A stretch of DNA of 64,000 bases from Rhinopomastus cyanomelas. Taxonomy: Eukaryota > Chordata > Aves > Bucerotiformes > Rhinopomastidae. The stretch's first letter is position 1; each line of letters opens with the position of its first letter. The DNA is taken from the NCBI GenBank assembly GCA_013400115.1, contig VXBP01010395.1, forward strand, positions 496,001 to 560,000, given 5' to 3'. Below are positions 57,620 through 64,000 of the stretch, piece after piece. The notes under the pieces were generated by a model, which made no database searches, was not told where the DNA came from, and saw only the letters and a list, made by a program, of their open reading frames with translations. Both the position numbers and the translations under genes were made by a program.

Positions 57620-57910
57620 TTGTTCCATGTTCTTTGTGAAGTTTGTAGGCAAACTGGAGAGAGCCCAAAGGACAGCACACCATGATAAAGGGCATAGAAA
57701 CCTGGTAACTTCCTCTGGCAGACTTACTCCCTGTAGAAAGACTAAAAGAAATTCCTCTAGGTTTTCAGACTAGACAGCTTTGGCAGCATTTGAGAGGGAA
57801 AAACCTGCTGTAAGGATGGACGACGTGAACACAGTGTGAACTGCAAAGGAATGTGGTCGAGGCTCCTTCACTCCCAGGTTTTAGACAGGGGCTGTGCAAA
57901 AGCCTGTTGG
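57620..57910 (+). mobile_element. ancient CR1/L3-like fragment, tentative
   Basis: CAAACTGGAGAGAGCCCAAA and AGAAAGACTAAAAGAAATTC recall the KLERVQRRAT and ERLKEL blocks of deep CR1/L3 elements, in the right order, followed by a worn VVEAPSL-like stretch. Decay is heavy. Confidence 0.5.
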
Positions 57911-58712
57911 GAATTCTGTAGTTGAAGTTGCTGGTTTAACTAGAGGCACAGCTGGGCTAGTGGATCATGCTCCCTGCAGCCCTCTGCTTTCTCGCGCTGT
58001 TCGGTTCTTGGTCGCTTTGCTGCAGCTAAGAATAAGGGAGCCAATTAGCACTAATTGGGATGCAGCCACCTTCCCACTAGGAATTGGATGAAGACAGAGG
58101 CATTTCACACAGGCCACTAAACAGCTGTCAGATGGTAGCAGTGCTCAGTTGTTACTGACCTGGGCTGCAGCTATACTTTAGTGACTCGCCATGAAAAGCT
58201 CTGTGTGCTATCGTCAATCCCCTGGGCGATGAAGCCCCTGTTTTGGGGTTGGCTGACAAATGAGGTGCAGTTTCCAGAGAAACGCCGCAAGGTAGCACCT
58301 CTTCATTCCTAGATATTAACTTCTCACCCCTCCCACTGTCTCTCTTTTCTCCCTGGCAAAGTCAAACAGACACTAAACAAGAGAATAAGGAGACAGAAGG
58401 GAAGGTATTTTACTGCAATATGTTTTAATGCTGTTATCATAAAAGAAGATTTTAATTGGCCCATTCAAAGAGGGAGGTAGAAACAATCTCTGGTGTTTGG
58501 AAATTACCAGGAGTATTTAATTTTGTGAAAAGAAATGTCCTTTAAAGCAGCGTCATTAGAAGTCTGGTTTGAGATTCTTAAGCTTTCTGTTGAGAGTCCT
58601 TCACTTTTTTATTACAAGGTTTATGTCACCACTCTGTCTACTTATTGCTGATGCTGAACATGCCAGACAAAAGGCATTGCTCCTCTTCCTCCCCACCCCC
58701 CCAAAAACAGAT
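57911..58712. other. unannotated stretch
   Basis: No gene recognised. A perfect inverted repeat CCAATTAGcaCTAATTGG lies at 58041-58058, made of two homeodomain-type cores. Confidence 0.5.
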
Positions 58713-58779
58713 CTGGGGATTGGACTGGATGGTCTCTCAAGGTCCCTTCCAATCCCTAATGATTTTATGATTCTATGAT
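58713..58779 (+). mobile_element. CR1 tail fragment
   Basis: GGGGATTGGACTGGATGGTC to ATTTTATGATTCTATG. Confidence 0.9.
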
Positions 58780-59745
58780 AACCAGAAACAAAACAGAGAA
58801 GATTTTTGACAGCAAATAACTAACTAAAATCTTGTTTTCATTTGCAAGCCAGACAGAAGTTCTAGGTGTGATACAAAAAGAGGATAAATTAACAAAAAGT
58901 TAACCCAAGTTGTTATGGTAACTGGATTTCAAAAGGATGTTGTTTTAAACAAAAAGAAAAGATTTATGTTCCATCTGGACTAATCATCGTGGTAAGACAC
59001 AATAATTAAAGAAAAACAGCTAATAAGGATAATTTCACATCTGGCATCAAGCCTGTATGATAATTCACATCAACGAGCCTCCCGGATGTGAATCAGTTGT
59101 CTCTCCAATATCTGCAGCCGATCGTAAGGGGGGTAGATGACTGTGGTTCCCCCTGAATTGCTAGGTTGGATTTCATAATTCTGACCTATGTTACTGTGAG
59201 CTTTCAATTCAGATGTTTGCATTCTGTCTTTTGTGCTACATACATTGTGCTCACTGATTTTAAGTGACACCTCTTAGTGCATGTTAACTATCTGATGTAA
59301 CTCAGCAGTCATTCCTTCTGGCTTTGTGTTAGTGGGCAGCACTGGAAATGAGGTGCCTTCCCTCACTAGGTGCTGCAGCCTATTCAGTGAAACCTCCACT
59401 GGCAGTTAGAATGAAAGATGACTGGAAAGGGGCAAGTGTAAGTTTGTACGAGGGGTTGTAGTCCACATCTTTCATGAAACACTGGATATAAACCAACAAC
59501 TTTCTGCTGAAAGGTTATGCCTCAGAAAATGTGTGGAGACACCTGGACCGTGGAGACCACTCATTACACTTTCATAGCTTCTCTGTCCATTAATACATCT
59601 ACAGGTACACAGGACCACGAAAAGGAAACAAGCTGATGGTGGTTTACTACGACTTTCCAATGGTTCCATTTTGTCATTCTCTACCTTCTTGTCAGCATTT
59701 GCTGACTTTTACACTCCTGACACCAGTTACATCTTCAGTGACAGA
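58780..59745. other. unannotated stretch
   Basis: No gene or repeat recognised; AT-rich at the left. Confidence 0.55.
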
Positions 59746-59812
59746 TCATAGAATCATGGAATCATTAGGGATTGGAAGAGACCTTGAAAGATCATCTAGT
59801 CCAAACCCCCTG
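59746..59812 (-). mobile_element. CR1 LINE, short 3' fragment
   Basis: Two tail octamers (one ATTCCATG) and 3' UTR to the CCCCCTGCA position. Confidence 0.9.
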
Positions 59813-60972
59813 CATCTCTGCCCACTATCAACTGATGCCTTCTGAGCACCACACGTGCACAGGTACACATCCACGTACCTATGGTGTCTGCAATATTCAT
59901 CTCAGAAACACCACTCACATCCAAAACCTAGAACACTTCTGGTGACAACTCCAGAACTGCTGTTATTCCATCCCATTTCCTAGCAAAGGAAAACTACCTC
60001 ATTTTCAACTGCTAAAAAGTGTTAATTTGCTTCAGCCAATGGATCTTCAGTCTCAAAATACTTCTCCTGGAAACATACACATAGTGCATGTTTCTTAATG
60101 GGACTAGAAGTGGAGGTGTTAGTAACATGGTAGTAGGAAATCGCTGTACTTCGAATGTCATTTCCCCAGTGGGAATCATATCTGAACCATACACCACTCT
60201 GTAAACAATTATTTAATTACAGGGAAAACAGCCTTTCATTCAGAAGTTCATGATGGGTGAGGGTCATTGGAGTCAAAAGTTACTTCACTTGAAATCCTTT
60301 AATAGTCTTAAATTCACATCCCATAAATCTAAGTGAGGAAAATGAGTTATTTAGAAACCTTTACATTCTTTCTGAGTCAGCATAAGGACTGTCAAGTCTC
60401 CTACCCTCCAGTCTTACACATTTGTCTCCTTAAGCTTTGTTTGGTTTAAGCCATATTGTGCCTTATTTGCCAACACTCCCTCCCTCATCTCCGACTCCTC
60501 CACGTACTGCTAGGTTTTGCGTGGCCACAGATGATTTCTGCTCCAGAACAACAAAGTCTGACACTGCTGAACGAAATCTGTCACTATAACCCCAGTAAAG
60601 CCGAGGTCAGAACACAATTACAAGGTTCAAGTGTTTGGCAAGTCATTTGCTCACACAGATTGCTGATTGATTGCTCTAAAATTATGAGGCAACTGCTAAC
60701 AACAGTGAGCAAAGGAAAAGTAAAAAGAAGCAGGAAGCAGTAAGGAAGGAAAGGTTCTACAGACTAGGGCTTGTGCATAAATAAAACACTGGAAAGCTGA
60801 TTACCTCAAGTAAGACAACCCAGGCAGTGGCAGATAAAGTCCGTTACTGCACATAACTCTCTGCTGCTGTGCTGAGTAAGAAGTTTCCTGACAGCTTTTC
60901 CTCCGACTTAAACAACAATAATGCAGCTGTTCATGACTTTTAAAAGAAATTATTCTTGAACTCTAAAGCACC
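59813..60972. other. unannotated stretch
   Basis: No gene or repeat recognised. Confidence 0.55.
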
Positions 60973-61046
60973 TGATGTAACCAGATTTACCTAACTGGTT
61001 TGCTCAACTTGATGTAACCAGATTTACCTAACTGGTTTGCTCAACT
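60973..61046. repeat. perfect 37-bp tandem duplication
   Basis: The unit beginning TGATGTAACCAGATTTACC occurs twice with no mismatch (60973-61009 and 61010-61046). The lack of differences suggests a recent event. Confidence 0.97.
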
Positions 61047-61258
61047 TGGATGACAGCTCATCAAGTCTTTTCCAGTGGTGAAGTGAGCATTAACTATTGA
61101 TGGAGTAACCATTATCTTAGGATTATGTAGTAACTACCTGTTATTGTTAGAAATCATAAAGCTTAGCAACTGGTATTGTGTAGAAAGATGGGGGGCTAGG
61201 TGCACCCTGGCAAAGAAGAAATTAATTGCAAAAATTCTGGCAGGGACCAGCTATATTC

Positions 61259-61329
61259 AGGTTGGACTTGATGATCTATGAGGTCTCTTCCAACCTTGGT
61301 AATACTGTGATACTGTGATACTGTGATAT
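61259..61329 (+). mobile_element. CR1 3' end with ATACTGTG tail
   Basis: AGGTTGGACTTGATGATC, then CTCTTCCAACCTTGGTA and three tandem ATACTGTG units. Same subfamily as 54987-55060. Confidence 0.92.
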
Positions 61330-61339
61330 GTTTTGGACT

Positions 61340-61804
61340 AGTGCCATGAAACAACAGGTCATGTATGGAGTGATAGTGGGGCAAAAGTTCAACCCCGAGG
61401 AAGACTCTTACTTCATCACAAGATGGCATCACGACCCACCAAAAACAACCACCAAAAGAAACTGCACAAGCTCAAGAAGTAGGAGATGTAATTAACATAG
61501 GAAGTGGGGATGGGTTATGCATATGTATAGGCGTGTTGCAATATCTAATGAATATGTATTGGTTTATGGCACATAATCATGGTGTTGGGGGCCAGCTGTG
61601 TGCACATCTGTGGTGGTGCTAGCCCCTGTGCACCCGCTAGCGAATAAATTACCTCCTCAAAAACTCTAAACAGAGTTCTTGGGTCCCTTCTGCACATCAC
61701 CAGCAATGGTGAAGGAAAACTTTGGTTCCTAGGTTTTGCAGGCTGCTTTATGGCCCTTGTTAGTCTTGTTCTGTCTGTGTCCAAGGACAGTCTACCCTAC
61801 AACA
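61340..61804 (+). mobile_element. probable solo LTR of an endogenous retrovirus
   Basis: The stretch has an LTR-like order of signals: a U3-like part containing GAAACTGCACAAGCTCAAG, a TATA-like TATGCATATGTATAGG at 61516-61530, a polyadenylation signal AATAAA at 61643-61648 and a U5-like part after it. No viral coding sequence or primer-binding site lies beside it, so a solo LTR is the likeliest form. Exact ends and target duplication could not be fixed. An old unrelated repeat is the alternative. Confidence 0.4.
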
Positions 61805-62377
61805 TTTGCTTGTAACAGTTCAGGGACAAGAAGATGAATCAAATCCCACATTCTTGAACCCATGTAATGCTCAGAAATACTTCAGAGCAATTTTGGTCGG
61901 CGTGGCAGATCTTGGACACATTCTGGCTGTTACTTTCTATGAACCTTTATGGGCAGCTGCAAATGGACTATTTAGCCCTTTTTTTTTTTGTCATTATGTC
62001 CTGGGGTGAGTCTTAGTCCTGGCAAGTAAAGCTTCATGATGAGCACAACAGAGTCTAGCAAACAGGTTCCTTTGTCTTCGCATGGGCATGACCACAGTCT
62101 GTCTCATGCTGCACTGTAGCTGACTGCAGTTTTTAACACGGTGCACCACCAGGTTTTAGTTATGTAGAGGATTTCTAACAGCATGTGAACCTGATAATTC
62201 ACAACACCCAAGCAAACCAGGAGAGCCAGCTCAAAGCAGCATTACTTCAAGGTAGATCTGATTTGTGCTTCTTCAAAGGTTGGAGGTACTAGACTTCGGG
62301 GACTTAGTGCTTAGATTTGTGCTTAGTAATAGTAAAAACATCATAGAAGTTGTAGCTTAGCTTCCAGCGAAGGTAAA
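61805..62377. other. unannotated stretch
   Basis: Nothing recognised; contains a T11 run near 61980. Confidence 0.55.
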
Positions 62378-62629
62378 ATCATAGAATCATAGAATCATTA
62401 GGGATTGGAAGGGACCTTGAAAGATCATCTAGTCCCATCTCCCTGCCACAGCAGGATCACCTAGACCAAGTCACACAGGAACACATCCAGGTGGGTCTTG
62501 AACACTTCCTGTGAAGGAGACTCCACAACCCCACACTGGGCAGCATGTTCCAGCACTCCGTCACTCTCACCATGAAGAAGTTTTTTCTCAGGTTGGTGTG
62601 GAACCTTCCGTGTTCCAGCTTACAACCCT
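62378..62629 (-). mobile_element. CR1 LINE, 3' 252 bp
   Basis: Minus-strand copy from two tail octamers to the complement of CKLEHGRFHTNLRKNF. Confidence 0.95.
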
Positions 62630-62747
62630 ACTTGGCAGAATAAAAAGTGTGTGTGTCGAAAATGTTTGTGAGAAAAACTAAAGAAGTTTAAGAACCTATT
62701 CAGCCTGACTGAAGCCAATCCTGTAAGAGATAAATTGTCTCTACTGA

Positions 62748-63200
62748 TCTGTTGGAGAGCAGTGTAGAAGAAAGGTACCTGGGGTTCTGGTGGACAGCAG
62801 GATGACCATGAACCAGCACATAGCTGGCCCCCAAAACCATGATTATATTCCATAAAACATGACCTGGTGGCCAAGAAGGCCAATGGCATCTTGGGGTGGA
62901 TCAGAAAGGGGGTGGTTAGCAGATTGAGAAAGGTTTTCCTCCTCCTCTGCTCTGCACTGGTGAGACCACATCTGGAATGCTATGTCCAGTTGTGGGCCCC
63001 TCAGTTCAAGAAGGACACAGAACTGCTGGAGAGAGTTCAGCGCAGAGCCACAAAGATGATGAAGGAAGTAGAACATCTGCCTTGTAAGGAAAGGCTGAGG
63101 GAGCTGGGTCTCTTTAGCTTGGGGAAACAGACTGAGGGCTGATCTCATTAATGTTGATTAATATGTGAAGAGTGGGTGTCAGGACGATGGTGTCAGGTCT
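62748..63200 (+). mobile_element. internal CR1 fragment with filler DNA, no 3' end
   Basis: Follows ORF2 from the LLESSVEERYLG-like block through KKANGILGWIRKGVVSR, SALVRPHLECYVQLWAPQFKKD and LPCKERLRELGLFSLGK, with a 91-codon open part (62867-63142), and ends before the RNF block. A foreign stretch of about 40 bases (62817-62856) replaces a few bases of the QCALVAKKA region. No tail is present. Confidence 0.93.
62817..62856 (-). repeat. 40-bp inverted copy of the LTR-like element
   Basis: Matches the complement of 61563-61602, inside the probable LTR, at 36 of 40 positions without gaps. It sits as filler in the CR1 at 62748-63200. Confidence 0.88.
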
Positions 63201-63571
63201 CTAGTGCACTTCTAGCTTTTCATAGCTGAATCTTTTCCTCAGAGGATCCTCAGCACAGCCAAGCTATAGTCTTTCCCCCAAATTCTTGGGTTTTAAATAT
63301 CTTCACTGCTGGAGTTTAAATGTAAAGATCCCTTTACCATTTCTACTTTGAATAAGAGCAGGCACCAGAAAGAAGAACCTAATTAAGATGTTTAAGGAAC
63401 GTGTTCTTGAATTCAAGGGCTGGATGAATGCATGACAGAGTCAATTTTCTCTGCTTTTGTTGGAAGGTAGCCAGCATAGCCAGAAGGTGGGGCCAACCGA
63501 GGAGAAGGAAGAGACTAAAGTGTCTCTGGAGAAAATGAATATGAAATGAAACATCATTTTTCTTGCTATAG
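63201..63571. other. unannotated stretch before possible exon
   Basis: No gene or repeat recognised. It ends in a T-rich run and TATAG, which would be the acceptor of the exon candidate that follows. Confidence 0.5.
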
Positions 63572-63741
63572 TGTGTGGAGTCTTGGGCATCTTATACTTA
63601 TGGAAAAGAGAAGATCCAGCTGATAAAATGCAGATGTCCAGAGTTATGTCTTTCCTGAAGGCTTGTAAAACCCAGCCCAACATGGATCATTTTAAACCAC
63701 TGCTTCAGAAATACCTGATCTACTCAAGTTCTGAACAGAGT
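63572..63741 (+). CDS. possible coding exon of an unrecognised gene
   Basis: TTTTTCTTGCTATAG precedes 63572 and a donor-like GTAAGC follows 63741, framing 170 bp with one open frame entered after the first base of a codon. It reads CGVLGILYLWKREDP and then a charged, probably helical stretch with FKPLLQKYL near the end. If the donor is not used, the frame runs eight codons further to a stop at 63763-63765, and AATAAA lies about 70 bp downstream, which would make it a terminal exon. I do not recognise the protein. Splice-like strings are common, so chance remains possible. Confidence 0.28.
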
Positions 63742-64000
63742 GTAAGCCCTTACCTAAGGAGGTGACTGGATCTGGCTGGATCTAGGCATCTACAGCAGTC
63801 ATCTAATATCTGAAATGTCACTGTTGATTGCAAATAAACGTGGAACGAAATAGACATTTTGAAGGCAGGACTGAAAACAACAAGCAGTTGATCAAAAACA
63901 AAATTAATCACACCTTTAAAGTGTTCTTTTGCTTCATTTACAGTAAATTGAACTTACAGTAGCCAGGGCAGACATAAATAATTTAATCATACATTACATG
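63742..64000. other. right end of window
   Basis: Contains AATAAA in GCAAATAAACGTGG near 63833. No repeat was recognised. Confidence 0.5.

Overview
The window looks like nuclear DNA from a bird. Its dominant feature is the LINE family CR1, nearly always cut short at the 5' end and finishing in the short tandem octamer tail (ATTCTATG and relatives) typical of avian CR1. By hand tally about 60 CR1 pieces cover roughly 14 kb, about 22% of the window, on both strands in similar numbers. That load is well above most birds and recalls lineages with a CR1 burst such as woodpeckers or hornbills; the taxonomic guess is inference. No tRNA, rRNA or CRISPR locus and no complete protein-coding gene was found. 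The stretch is best read as intergenic or intronic DNA.

Layout. 1-6.7 kb: scattered CR1 copies, two CpG-dense patches. 6.68-7.08 kb: a strict 29-bp minisatellite. 8.8-14.2 kb: CR1-rich, including the longest open reverse-transcriptase remnant (11938-12813). 15.9-24.9 kb: many CR1 copies of several ages, and a possible transmembrane exon on the minus strand (16257-16414). 25.7-26.2 kb: an AT-rich tract followed by two CR1 copies with a different tail. 28.2 kb: a fragment from the front of the CR1 reverse transcriptase. 30.5 kb: a polypyrimidine tract ending at a gap. 31.95-32.12 kb: a chimera of a tRNA-Lys-like head and a CR1 tail, the most interesting element seen. 36.6 kb: one CR1 nested inside another. 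39.8-40.3 kb: an ancient L3-like CR1 relative. 45.9-46.65 kb: a tandem duplication joined at a single N. 47.7-48.3 kb: a CR1 that lost its catalytic core. 51.9-52.7 and 56.8-57.3 kb: two pairs of CR1 copies joined 5' end to 5' end. 54.7-55.7 kb: the longest minus-strand CR1, with another CR1 nested in it. 61.3-61.8 kb: a probable solo retroviral LTR, part of which reappears inverted inside a CR1 at 62.8 kb. 63.57-63.74 kb: a possible exon of an unrecognised gene.

Nothing here acts together as a pathway. What the sequence records is the history of CR1 activity: several subfamilies told apart by their tail octamers, nesting that orders them in time, use of the CR1 tail by a tRNA-derived sequence, and repair scars (filler DNA, microhomology deletions, back-to-back copies). 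Three single-N gaps (30588, 39474, 46263) all sit in or beside repeats, so the assembly there should be treated with care.
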